Source of the DNA: Verrucomicrobiota bacterium
GTDB lineage: Bacteria > Verrucomicrobiota > Verrucomicrobiia > Opitutales > Opitutaceae
Direction of reading: 5' to 3'
Length of the DNA: 64,000 nucleotides
Assembly: GCA_023428905.1 (NCBI GenBank)
Contig: JAEYWP010000022.1
Span: 357,092 to 421,091, forward strand
Of the stretch, positions 56,344 to 63,854 are shown in pieces. The notes beneath the pieces are model-generated. The model did not search any database and was not told the DNA's origin. It worked only from the letters and a program-made list of their open reading frames with translations. A program made the position numbers and the translations under genes. Position 1 is the first letter of the stretch; every line of letters begins with the position of its first letter.

Positions 56344-57741
56344 TCAGAGCTGAATGCTCAGTGTGCCGCCGGAAAAGATCGTCCACTTGTATTTCCCGGA
56401 GGCGACGTGAGTCGCTGGGTCATACGTCAGTGTCGCGCTGAAGTCCTCTGGGCCACCGATTGCGCCGTCAGGTTCATTGATCCACCGCCCGCCCTTCAAT
56501 TTGAGGGCCGTTCCGGTCAACTGTCCCTTGATCGTGAACTTGCTGTTGATGGAGGGATCGAACCACACGGCGCTGAACACAGCTCCGTCGACAAGGATCT
56601 GGCTGACCGTGATCGCTGTCTTGCCGTTCACCGTTGCCTGAACCTGGGCTTTGCTGTCGGCAAGAGCCTTCACGCGTGCGGTCAGGTCATCCGGCAGCGT
56701 TTTCGGAGCGGTCGCCGGAGCGGAAGCAGGCTCGACACTCGGGCTTGAGGCGGTCGAGGCAGGAAGGTTCTCCCGGGCCGAAAACCGCAGCTGCTTCATC
56801 GTCCGGTTGGCGCCAAACTTGGGATCCGCGATCTCGATGCCTGAACAGGGATGCGTCTTGAAGAGCAGGCTCAGCTTCCCGGACTTATCCAGTGCGTAAA
56901 CCCGCTTCTCCACGAGATGCCAGTATGCACCGGAGCCCGCGTTAACGTGAACGTGATACGGCATCCAATCGGCAACTACGACGATGGGGACATTCGGGGA
57001 GGAAGTGATCACCTCTGCCCGGTCAAATTCGTCCTCATCGAAGCGGATAGATCCCGGGTGCATCTCATCCCCGTCGAGCTGCGCATCGTCCAAGCCGCGG
57101 TCATCCTCAGGCACAGCAACGTTGATTCGTTCCTGTGTAGCGTCCACTTGCTCGTGGGTGTTATCCCAGTGAGGCGTGCCCAAAGTGTGAAATTGGGCGT
57201 AACGGCCGAGTTCGCGGCCGCTGAGCAATGAGAGGGTTGCTGTGTCGAAGTTGAACTTCCCGGGATAGAAGAGAGTGGCAGTCACGAACCGCTTAACCGG
57301 AACGTCTTCATACTTTTTCGCCCATTCCGCCGCCTTGGTCGCGAGCCGGGTCTTGTCACGATGAACCTCGAACTGACTCTTAGCCTTACCTGAGTAGAAT
57401 GGGAGATCCCTCAAAGCGCGGACCGGGTCCACTTCATTGGAGATCTGCAGGTGACGGAGGATCCGGTGCTCGATCCAGAGGGGATAAATGACGCCTTCAG
57501 AGGCTGAGCGCTCGCGCACCGTCAGCCAATCGTCGTCGGGTGTGGGAAGGCGCCCAAAGTTTTCGACGGCGTAAGCGATTGGAATACTTGGTTTGCCCCC
57601 CACGCTCCGGGTGAGCATGTCGAGGACGGATTCCTGCTCCAGGTTGAGCCGCTCGGAGAACGGCGCGTCACCCCCGTAGCGTTGAGCAGAGCTGATGGGC
57701 GTGATCGCCGCAGCCAGAAGGAAGAAGAGGATTGGTTTCAT
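56344..57741 (-). CDS. exported protein of unknown function
   Basis: 465 residues from ATG 57741, with a signal peptide (MKPILFFLLAAAITPISSA). A helical N-terminal half (ERLNLEQESVLDMLTRSVGGKPSIPIAYAVENFGRLPTPDDDW, then LRHLQISNEVDPVRALRDLPFYSG) includes a long acidic stretch (DDRGLDDAQLDGDEMHPGS). A Ser/Pro/Ala linker follows near 350, then a C-terminal beta domain (AVFSAVWFDPSINSKFTIKGQLTGTALKLKGG) that looks like a small beta-barrel. No known family. Box spacing is 13 nt. Confidence 0.62.
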   Translation of the reverse strand: MKPILFFLLAAAITPISSAQRYGGDAPFSERLNLEQESVLDMLTRSVGGKPSIPIAYAVENFGRLPTPDDDWLTVRERSASEGVIYPLWIEHRILRHLQISNEVDPVRALRDLPFYSGKAKSQFEVHRDKTRLATKAAEWAKKYEDVPVKRFVTATLFYPGKFNFDTATLSLLSGRELGRYAQFHTLGTPHWDNTHEQVDATQERINVAVPEDDRGLDDAQLDGDEMHPGSIRFDEDEFDRAEVITSSPNVPIVVVADWMPYHVHVNAGSGAYWHLVEKRVYALDKSGKLSLLFKTHPCSGIEIADPKFGANRTMKQLRFSARENLPASTASSPSVEPASAPATAPKTLPDDLTARVKALADSKAQVQATVNGKTAITVSQILVDGAVFSAVWFDPSINSKFTIKGQLTGTALKLKGGRWINEPDGAIGGPEDFSATLTYDPATHVASGKYKWTIFSGGTLSIQL

Positions 57742-57754
57742 GAGAGATGACCTA

Positions 57755-57761
57755 AAGATAG
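57755..57761 (-). promoter_or_regulatory. CTATCTT box 13 nt upstream of gene 56344-57741
   Basis: Exact box, TATCTT-N13-ATG. Confidence 0.55.
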
Positions 57762-57970
57762 CGTGAAACCGACGATCTGCCGGGTAAACGAGGGAGCCGG
57801 CCTGTTCGACTGCCAGCGGCGGGACTGATAGCCCTCGCAAGGCGCGTGAATAGCTGAAGTGGAAAACGACATTCAGCTAAAGCGCCGTGCGGGTGGCTCT
57901 GCGCCACGGCACACACGGGAAAGCCGCCCCGGGATCGAGAGCGGTGAAAGTAAGGAACGATGAAGCCGTC

Positions 57971-58387
57971 TCAGCGGTGCACCGGATTGAGCACTGCATT
58001 GCTGATCCGGCCAACGATGCCCAATTCAGCGAGAATCTCCCAGGCGCGCGCAGTATTCGGCAGGGTGCCGATCTGAAACCGTCCGGATGGGCTTGCGGGG
58101 CTATACTCGTAAAGGCCGATCGACGATTGCGAAACCGGGTGAACCGCGGCGTAGCCGATCTTCCCCTTGGCCTGTGCCGCGGCGATCGATTCACGAATCG
58201 CCTCGTCGGTCCGGGAAAGCTCCTGGCGGAGTTCGTTCAGCCGATGTTGCAGCTTTGCGCTCTCGTCATTGTGAGGCCGGATGTAACAGCCGTGCTCGTC
58301 CTTCCCTGCAGCGAGCATGTCCGCGCGCAACTCTGCGATACGTGCCTCGGTCGCGGCGATCTCGGCTTTAATTTCGGTGGCGTTCAT
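57971..58387 (-). CDS. coiled-coil protein of unknown function
   Basis: 138 residues from ATG 58387. MNATEIKAEIAATEARIAELRADMLAAG and later ESAKLQHRLNELRQELSRTDEAIRESIAAAQAKG are heptad-rich coiled coils; the last 60 residues (SQSSIGLYEYSPASPSGRFQIGTLP) are mixed. Unknown function. Confidence 0.6.
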   Translation of the reverse strand: MNATEIKAEIAATEARIAELRADMLAAGKDEHGCYIRPHNDESAKLQHRLNELRQELSRTDEAIRESIAAAQAKGKIGYAAVHPVSQSSIGLYEYSPASPSGRFQIGTLPNTARAWEILAELGIVGRISNAVLNPVHR

Positions 58388-58393
58388 GCCGGG

Positions 58394-58400
58394 AAGATAG
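58394..58400 (-). promoter_or_regulatory. CTATCTT start box of gene 57971-58387
   Basis: TATCTT-CCCGGC-ATG, 6-nt spacing. Confidence 0.6.
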
Positions 58401-58488
58401 TCAGCCACGGGCAGACTCCGGACTCAATGCCACAGTTGCGGGCTATACGCGCCGGCGCCTGCGTGATGCCCCACCCTGGACGGGCGAA

Positions 58489-58746
58489 TCAGACAACACG
58501 CTCGTTCTCGGGGTCACACAGAACCGGCATCAGACCGCGCACCCCCACGAAACTCTCGATGTAAATGGCCGTGAGGGCCGACAGATCATCGATACGAGGC
58601 TCACCGTAGCGGTCACTGGCTTCCTCCGTGTAGGCGAGGGTCATCAGTGCCGAGTCGTGGCGCTTCGCGAGAAGGGCGGCCACCGCGTTCAAGGGGGAAA
58701 GCGTGGTGGAGGAAAAAGAGGCGAGGAGTCGGCGAAGCGTGTTCAC
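58489..58746 (-). CDS. small protein of unknown function (GTG start)
   Basis: 85 residues from GTG 58746. MNTLRRLLASFSSTTLSPLNAVAALLAKRHDSALMTLAY, then DLSALTAIYIESFVGVRGLMPVLCDPENERVV. The start overlaps the preceding stop by 4 nt, yet an exact box lies inside the upstream coding end, so it may be both coupled and independently transcribed. Confidence 0.55.
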   Translation of the reverse strand: MNTLRRLLASFSSTTLSPLNAVAALLAKRHDSALMTLAYTEEASDRYGEPRIDDLSALTAIYIESFVGVRGLMPVLCDPENERVV

Positions 58747-58955
58747 GCCTGGAAGATAGCGAACTGGAGGTTACCCGAAGTGTTACCGATCGTCTCGACC
58801 TGCTCTGCGGGCCGGACACTCGCGATGGAGGCGCGAAGCCGTTCGGAAGCACTCGACCGGCGAGCCCGGGCAGAAGCCAAACCACGGCGCCAGTCGTCAC
58901 TGGAGATCACGCGGAAGAGGACATCAGGGGTCTGCTTGGGAGGAGTGCTGTGCAT
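58743..58955 (-). CDS. small protein of unknown function
   Basis: 70 residues from ATG 58955, MHSTPPKQTPDVLFRVISSDDWRRGLASARARRSSASERLRAS, basic centre. Overlaps the next start by 4 nt. Confidence 0.52.
   Translation of the reverse strand: MHSTPPKQTPDVLFRVISSDDWRRGLASARARRSSASERLRASIASVRPAEQVETIGNTSGNLQFAIFQA
58753..58759 (-). promoter_or_regulatory. CTATCTT start box of gene 58489-58746
   Basis: TATCTT-CCAGGC-GTG, inside the upstream gene end. Confidence 0.55.
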
Positions 58956-58961
58956 GGCTAG

Positions 58962-58968
58962 AAGATAG
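58962..58968 (-). promoter_or_regulatory. CTATCTT start box of gene 58743-58955
   Basis: TATCTT-CTAGCC-ATG, 6-nt spacing. Confidence 0.58.
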
Positions 58969-59092
58969 CCAAAGATCACACGTCGAACGCTTCGGGGAAG
59001 GGCCACCAGCCAAGTTCCGCCTCTATCGCCAATTGGCTCGTCACGGGTCAGGACTGCGCGGGGGCGGGAATGTCCCGACGAACGGGTGACTG

Positions 59093-59563
59093 TCAGGCGG
59101 CGCGGCGGGTGCGCTTCGGATAACCTTGGGGCTGAAGACTCGCCTCGTGCAGGTGAGCCACCTTTGACGCTATATCGCGAACAGAGTCACCTTTTGCCTC
59201 CCACGCCGCCCACGTTTTGACTGCCACGCCGAGCAACTGCGCGGCGGCGGGAACGGTGAGGCCCAGGCGAAGACGCGTTCTACGCAGAAGGCTATTGGCT
59301 GGCTTTCGCGGTTTGGGCTTCAGGTCGCAGGTCCGCTGATCGAGCGGCGCCCGCTTCGCCCGCCATTCAATGGCCAGCTTCAGAGCCTCTTCCTCGCCAA
59401 GCTGGTCGATCAGGAAACGCTTGGTCTTCTTGTCCTTTCCGCCGCCGACATACCCCAGAAAGCAGGCGCGGCGCTTCGGTCTGGCCTTCTTCCGCTCAGA
59501 GGAGTTCACGAAAAACGTCCGGCAAACTCCATAAGGGAGCGACAGTCGGGACTGCGATGGCAT
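59093..59563 (-). CDS. helix-turn-helix DNA-binding protein
   Basis: 156 residues. The C-terminal part LRLGLTVPAAAQLLGVAVKTWAAWEAKGDSVRDIASKVAHL follows the Cro/CI-type helix-turn-helix pattern. The N-terminal half is basic (SSERKKARPKRRACFLGYVGGGKDKKTKRFLIDQLGEEEALKLAIEWRAKR) and could contain a second DNA-contact region. It is the only clear regulator in the accessory region and has no CTATCTT box of its own. It may regulate the array, which is inference. Confidence 0.65.
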   Translation of the reverse strand: MPSQSRLSLPYGVCRTFFVNSSERKKARPKRRACFLGYVGGGKDKKTKRFLIDQLGEEEALKLAIEWRAKRAPLDQRTCDLKPKPRKPANSLLRRTRLRLGLTVPAAAQLLGVAVKTWAAWEAKGDSVRDIASKVAHLHEASLQPQGYPKRTRRAA

Positions 59564-59691
59564 ACGTCGGGTCTGTTATTGGTTGAAGGAAAGGCGGATG
59601 GACGCTTCCGGGCGCGATTGGTTCGTCGATCCCGTTGAGAAAAGTTGCGAACCGGGCGGGCGTGCTACCCGCTGGGCCGTGCAATTGGCGC

Positions 59692-60048
59692 TCAGGCCGG
59701 CGCAATCTCGACGGTCCACTCTGGGTCTTCGGTGTAGCAGCGGATGGTGTGCCCAGTGGACAGCTGCAGGACAAGTCGCAGCCGACTCGACGTAGCCACG
59801 CGATCCACCTTGAGCACGAGTCCTTCGTGCGTCTCCCGCAGGGTCCCGACGTGCCAGGTCGCGCGCGCGGCACGGCCTACAAAGGGGTGTTCCGGGGTCA
59901 CGACTCGCGTCGGAGTGACGACGGCGCTCGGGCGGCGCAGAATCGGTGTGTCCAGTCCTTCATAGTTCTGGCCGACGGACTCCCTCATGAGAGCGATCTG
60001 GCCGCGAGCGGTGGAGTAGAAGGCGGGCGAAGTAGTGAGTGTTGCCAT
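59692..60048 (-). CDS. protein of unknown function, beta-rich
   Basis: 118 residues from ATG 60048, MATLTTSPAFYSTARGQIALMRESVGQNYEGLDT, then RAARATWHVGTLRETHEGLVLKVDRVATSSRLRLVLQLSTGHTIRCYTEDPEWTVEI, a beta-rich second half. No family recognised. Confidence 0.58.
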   Translation of the reverse strand: MATLTTSPAFYSTARGQIALMRESVGQNYEGLDTPILRRPSAVVTPTRVVTPEHPFVGRAARATWHVGTLRETHEGLVLKVDRVATSSRLRLVLQLSTGHTIRCYTEDPEWTVEIAPA

Positions 60049-60054
60049 ACGCTG

Positions 60055-60061
60055 AAGATAG
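60055..60061 (-). promoter_or_regulatory. CTATCTT start box of gene 59692-60048
   Basis: TATCTT-CAGCGT-ATG, 6-nt spacing. Confidence 0.6.
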
Positions 60062-60190
60062 CGATGGTGGACCCGCATCCACCCCCTCCCGCTCACGCTG
60101 CGTCGGCCCAATCCCACAGCCCGTAAGCGCACCGGTGCACGTGGATCACATGCTATAACGGACCCCAACCGAACTGAAGCCGATGACTTG

Positions 60191-60886
60191 TCAGTAGCCG
60201 CGAGTCCGCCTGGTTACCTCCGCTGCGCGCTCGCGGATCTGCTTTTCCAGTTCGGCGGCGCACACGTTTGCGCGGGTAAGAGCGCGATCGCCCAGCTCGG
60301 TTGTTGGATCTAAAGCCGCAGCCTCATTGTAGAGGCGTTCGGCTTTGGCAAAGTTTCGCTTCACCTCAGCTGCCGCTGCCGCGGTGAAAAGACTCTGCTG
60401 AGTGGGTGCCGTAGCCACGGAGGCAATCGTGGTGTTTGCAGTGCTCGCGCTCGAAGGGAGTTCGTTGAGGGTGCCAGCCAAGCTGAACACGATAGGTGTC
60501 CCTTTAGGACATCTCACGGCCAGTCCTTTGTCCGCATCGGCTATATGGAGACGCACTCCCGCACGATTGCGGAGAGCAATGCGTGTGGGTTTCCCATCGC
60601 GCTGGAAAACCAACGAATCTGAGCCGAGGAAGCGTTCCCCCTTCGGGTTTGCGAACAGCTGATCGAACGATGCGGTGATTTTCACACCAACGTGAGATTG
60701 CGGCTCCTTGATGACGAAGGTTAGGACCGGCGGGACGCCCGTCAGAAGATCGGCGGCAGTTGAGTGGAAATCCTGCTCCAAGACAGCAGTGAGAGAATTC
60801 TCCGGGGTTGATTGCGCGGCGCGGGCGACATGGACCGCGCACACGGCTATTGCACAGGCGATAAGCCAACTGAGTTTTGTTTTCAT
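60191..60886 (-). CDS. exported protein with TPR-like C-terminus
   Basis: 231 residues with a signal peptide (MKTKLSWLIACAIAVCAVHVARA). The middle is beta-rich (PPVLTFVIKEPQSHVGVKITASFDQLF). The C-terminus AAAAEVKRNFAKAERLYNEAAALDPTTELGDRALTRA resembles a tetratricopeptide helix pair. No start box; the ATG follows CCCTTTACCC. Unknown function. Confidence 0.62.
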   Translation of the reverse strand: MKTKLSWLIACAIAVCAVHVARAAQSTPENSLTAVLEQDFHSTAADLLTGVPPVLTFVIKEPQSHVGVKITASFDQLFANPKGERFLGSDSLVFQRDGKPTRIALRNRAGVRLHIADADKGLAVRCPKGTPIVFSLAGTLNELPSSASTANTTIASVATAPTQQSLFTAAAAAEVKRNFAKAERLYNEAAALDPTTELGDRALTRANVCAAELEKQIRERAAEVTRRTRGY

Positions 60887-60990
60887 GGGTAAAGGGACAG
60901 TAAGTGGTCGGATAAAAGGAGGGGTCAGTTGAGTGCTGAACGAATTTGGGGCACAGACAGCGACCCGGCTAATCCCGGCCGCCCGGCGTC

Positions 60991-61323
60991 TTATGCAGTG
61001 GGAGTGAGTGCAGTGAACTCAGCCAGGAGCGCGCGGGCCTCGGCCAGGATCTCATCGCGGCGCACGCGGATCGAATCCATCCACAGCATACTGATGAACA
61101 GGGAACTGCGGACCATGCGATCCCCCAGCGAATCCGGGTAGTAGGAGGAGTGCTTCGTGCCGCGGAGCTTCAGTGCGGCCCGGCTCAGCTGGTCCTTGAG
61201 AAACCAGTGCTCAGCTGCCTCACGTGCACCGGCGTCGATACGAGCACAAAACTCGGGGCTCAGCTGAACGGGAGCGGCGGCGTCGGCGACTGCGGGAGTG
61301 GCGGAGAGGGAGGAAGTGTTCAT
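60991..61323 (-). CDS. helical protein of unknown function
   Basis: 110 residues from ATG 61323, MNTSSLSATPAVADAAAPVQLSPEFCARIDAGAREAAEHWFLKDQLSRAALKLRGTKHSSYYPDSLGDRMVRS, mostly helical. The first bases match those of the 48331-48717 gene (ATGAACACTTCC). No family recognised. Confidence 0.58.
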   Translation of the reverse strand: MNTSSLSATPAVADAAAPVQLSPEFCARIDAGAREAAEHWFLKDQLSRAALKLRGTKHSSYYPDSLGDRMVRSSLFISMLWMDSIRVRRDEILAEARALLAEFTALTPTA

Positions 61324-61328
61324 GCCGG

Positions 61329-61335
61329 AAGATAG
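61329..61335 (-). promoter_or_regulatory. CTATCTT start box of gene 60991-61323
   Basis: TATCTT-CCGGC-ATG, the same CTATCTT-to-ATGAACACTTCC sequence as at 48.7 kb. Confidence 0.6.
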
Positions 61336-61441
61336 TGAATCAGCGCGAAGCACCCCCGCCGGCCGCGTGCACCGGCAGGAAGGCTATACAGGCGAGCAGC
61401 TGCTCCCCTCCATCAACCGCCCACCGGCCACCGGCCTCAAG

Positions 61442-61696
61442 CTATACGCGGGCGGGTTCAACGTAGTCCCACTGAGCAGCCGTCGGAGTCGCAGCGTGCA
61501 CGCGTCGCGGCCGCAGGACCGGACCGCCATTGGGGCTGCGTGCAGGGATCGGCTCGTCGACTCGCTCGTGCGTGATGATCATCCCGGGATTGCCGAACGG
61601 TCCAATCGCGTCGACGCCATAGAAAGCGGAGGCTGAAAAGGCCATCCACGAACCGTCTGCGTATTGTCGGATTCCTGCGTAGAGGCCTGTGCTCAT
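61442..61696 (-). CDS. small protein downstream of the methyltransferase
   Basis: 84 residues, MSTGLYAGIRQYADGSWMAFSASAFYGVDAIGPFGNPGMIITHERVDEPI. Starts 53 nt after the methyltransferase stop without a start box and ends with TAG inside a TATAGC element. Probably cotranscribed with the methyltransferase. Confidence 0.55.
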   Translation of the reverse strand: MSTGLYAGIRQYADGSWMAFSASAFYGVDAIGPFGNPGMIITHERVDEPIPARSPNGGPVLRPRRVHAATPTAAQWDYVEPARV

Positions 61697-61749
61697 GCGT
61701 GGGTATGGGTCGAGGGGGATTCTGGCCCGCTGTCACGCGGGCCGGCCGA

Positions 61750-62772
61750 TCATCCGGCGAACAACTCCAGCTGCCCGACAGGGGTGGCGGCCTTGTCGCC
61801 TCGCAGGTGGGTCACCAGCGCGTGGCCAACCGCCATGAAGGTTCTGGCTTCGACCCCCTGACCATACAGCTCGTACTGGGTGGTCTTCGGGAGGTCGGCG
61901 AACAGCTCGCGCTTGAAGCCGTGGATGCGGGCAACCTCGCGGGGACGGATCATGCGGTAGCTCTTGGCAGTCCGGACAAACGTGCCGGTCGGCTGGCGCT
62001 TGCCGTAGGACTTCGGAATCGTCGGGCACTTCGTGCTGTTGCGGTCGATCAGCGTCATCGCAAAGCCGCATCCTTCGGAAGCCTTCCGGGAGCAATACTT
62101 GGCGTCAGCCTCAACCTGCTCGGGCGAAGCACTGTCGATGTCATCCTCCGGGCTTTCCGGATCGAGGAACTCGGCAAGGGTGCCCTTGAAGGCCTTCGCC
62201 TCGTAGAGCCACGAGAAGCGACCAAGGCGGGAAGCCACCATGACCCAGCGTTTGCGCTGCGTGGGGCTTTCAAACTCCTTGAGGGGATTCACGATCCGCT
62301 CGTCGATCTGGTAGCCGCTCTGCGTCAGCGCGTCACGAATCAGCTTCGCGGAAAGGGTGTGGATGTAGGCATCGGTGTTCTCGCCGACAAAGACGTGCGG
62401 GCGGTGCAGACGGATGTAGTGCAGCGCGGTCAGGAAGAGGTAGCCCACGTCCGGGTGCTCTTCGGCACAGGAGAGCCCATTCTTGCTGAGTCCCGCCTTG
62501 CTGGCGCCGGTGCACGGGATGCCTGCGACAAAGATGCGGAACACATCGTCAGCGGTGTAGGCCGCAGAGATTTCGGCGGGGTGGTACTCGCCAGAGGAAC
62601 CGTGCCACGTGGATGACTCAGGGTGTGCTTTGGAAGCACGAGCCAGATAGCGGGCTTCGAGTTCGATCAACCCGACAACCTCGACCACTGCGCCTGCCTC
62701 GCGGAGGCCTTCGATCAGGGCTTCCAGCAAGGTGCCGCCACCGGGGAACATCTCGACGATTTCGATCTTCAT
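61750..62772 (-). CDS. DNA (cytosine-5-)-methyltransferase
   Basis: 340 residues from ATG 62772. Motif I is EMFPGGGTLLEALIEGL (7-23), motif IV GIPCTGASKAG with nucleophile Cys87, motif VI VGENTDAY (129-136; ENT rather than ENV), motif VIII QRKRWVMVAS (172-181), motif IX RPREVARIHGF near 290 and motif X GHALVTHL near 323. The target-recognition region lies between motifs VIII and IX. It transfers a methyl group from SAM to cytosine C5. No restriction endonuclease gene is adjacent, so it looks like a solitary methyltransferase of a mobile element. The C-terminus QLELFAG is a possible clamp-binding peptide. Confidence 0.85.
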   Translation of the reverse strand: MKIEIVEMFPGGGTLLEALIEGLREAGAVVEVVGLIELEARYLARASKAHPESSTWHGSSGEYHPAEISAAYTADDVFRIFVAGIPCTGASKAGLSKNGLSCAEEHPDVGYLFLTALHYIRLHRPHVFVGENTDAYIHTLSAKLIRDALTQSGYQIDERIVNPLKEFESPTQRKRWVMVASRLGRFSWLYEAKAFKGTLAEFLDPESPEDDIDSASPEQVEADAKYCSRKASEGCGFAMTLIDRNSTKCPTIPKSYGKRQPTGTFVRTAKSYRMIRPREVARIHGFKRELFADLPKTTQYELYGQGVEARTFMAVGHALVTHLRGDKAATPVGQLELFAG

Positions 62773-62778
62773 GCCGGG

Positions 62779-62785
62779 AAGATAG
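62779..62785 (-). promoter_or_regulatory. CTATCTT start box of the cytosine methyltransferase
   Basis: TATCTT-CCCGGC-ATG, 6-nt spacing, 15 nt after the upstream stop codon. Confidence 0.6.
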
Positions 62786-62800
62786 GGAAAAGGGTGCGTT

Positions 62801-63415
62801 TCAGCGGCGGAACTCGCCGGCGATTTCACCCGGGCCGTAGCCGCACGCCACGAGGAACTGAGAGGCGACTGTGACCATCACCGGCGCACCCGTGAGCAGC
62901 ACTCGCCCGGGGCGCTGGTTGCCAATCACTTCGGTCGCGTAAACGAGGTTCATCTCCTCCAAAGCCGCCTCGATCGTGCCTGCATGATTGCGCAGCATCA
63001 GGGGCTTAGCTGTCCGGATGTCGCATTCCCCGGCCGGCGTCGTGAGAGTGCTTCCTTTGATCGTCCAGACCTCCGTGGAAGGCGTCAGAATCGTGGCAGC
63101 CCGTAGCCGCGGCACGACGGTGATCTGGCCAACGCTGATGCGGACGCGCACCTCGGGGCATCCCAAGAAGCTGTGGAGGTCCCGTGCCTCGTAGGAGAGA
63201 ATCGTCTGGCCCTTGCGCTTGGAGACCTGCGTGGTGCTCAACAGAGCCGGCTTGATGACGAGCCCAGTCCCCGGACGGCGACAAGCCTCGAACGGAGTCC
63301 CCTGATGGAAATTGTTCCGCGCAAGGCGGTTCAGTTCGGTTTCCTCGATCCAGAGGCGCCAGCTGTTGCGTTCAGCGCGGTTGCCAAGGCGGGTAAGAAG
63401 AGAGTCGTGTCGCAT
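62801..63415 (-). CDS. protein of unknown function
   Basis: 204 residues from ATG 63415, MRHDSLLTRLGNRAERNSWRLWIEETELNRLARNNFHQG, then VSKRKGQTILSYEARDLHSFLGCPEVRVRISVGQITVVPRLRAATILTPS, a mostly beta-rich protein with two internal beta blocks. No family recognised. The methyltransferase starts 28 nt after it. Confidence 0.6.
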   Translation of the reverse strand: MRHDSLLTRLGNRAERNSWRLWIEETELNRLARNNFHQGTPFEACRRPGTGLVIKPALLSTTQVSKRKGQTILSYEARDLHSFLGCPEVRVRISVGQITVVPRLRAATILTPSTEVWTIKGSTLTTPAGECDIRTAKPLMLRNHAGTIEAALEEMNLVYATEVIGNQRPGRVLLTGAPVMVTVASQFLVACGYGPGEIAGEFRR

Positions 63416-63421
63416 ACCCTG

Positions 63422-63428
63422 AAGATAG
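63422..63428 (-). promoter_or_regulatory. CTATCTT start box of gene 62801-63415
   Basis: TATCTT-CAGGGT-ATG, 6-nt spacing. Confidence 0.6.
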
Positions 63429-63566
63429 CCAATCTGCAGAGTGCTTTTCGGACCCGTGAGCCCAGCCGAGTCGTTCGCCTATACGGGTCGAAAGGGAGCC
63501 AGGGGCAGCAGAAAGCGCGGTTCGCTGTCCGTCAGCCCGGGAATTTCTCCTCCCAAACCCTACCAT

Positions 63567-63854
63567 TCAGCCGACTTTGGCAATCGCATCGCCGGCCTTC
63601 GCGTCCCAGTCAGCGAGTCGTCGATTGACGATATCCTGTTGGACCCGCTTGCGGTCAGCATCGGGTATATGGGCCCACAACACGGCCACGAGGTCGGTTG
63701 CGCGGCAGAGTTCACGGTGAACATCCGCGAGGCCAGCCTCGCGATGCACGATTTCGGCGATCCTGCGGGACGCGGACGGCGGAAGTAGAAATTCGCGGAC
63801 ACACGCAGCGGCGGCGCGGGTTTCGCTGGCTGTGGGCTCTTCGGAGAGGTTCAT
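63567..63854 (-). CDS. small helical protein of unknown function
   Basis: 95 residues from ATG 63854, MNLSEEPTASETRAAAACVREFLLPPSASRRIAEIVHREAGLADVHRELCRATDLVAVLWAHIPDADRKRV, helical. The start is preceded by CTACCTCCG, a degenerate start box. 63855-64000 holds nothing recognised. Confidence 0.55.
   Translation of the reverse strand: MNLSEEPTASETRAAAACVREFLLPPSASRRIAEIVHREAGLADVHRELCRATDLVAVLWAHIPDADRKRVQQDIVNRRLADWDAKAGDAIAKVG

Noticed and set aside
48723..63428. CTATCTT as a Shine-Dalgarno-like ribosome site
   Set aside because: It does not pair with the conserved 16S anti-SD (CCUCC), and three copies lie 13-22 nt from the start. A promoter role fits better.
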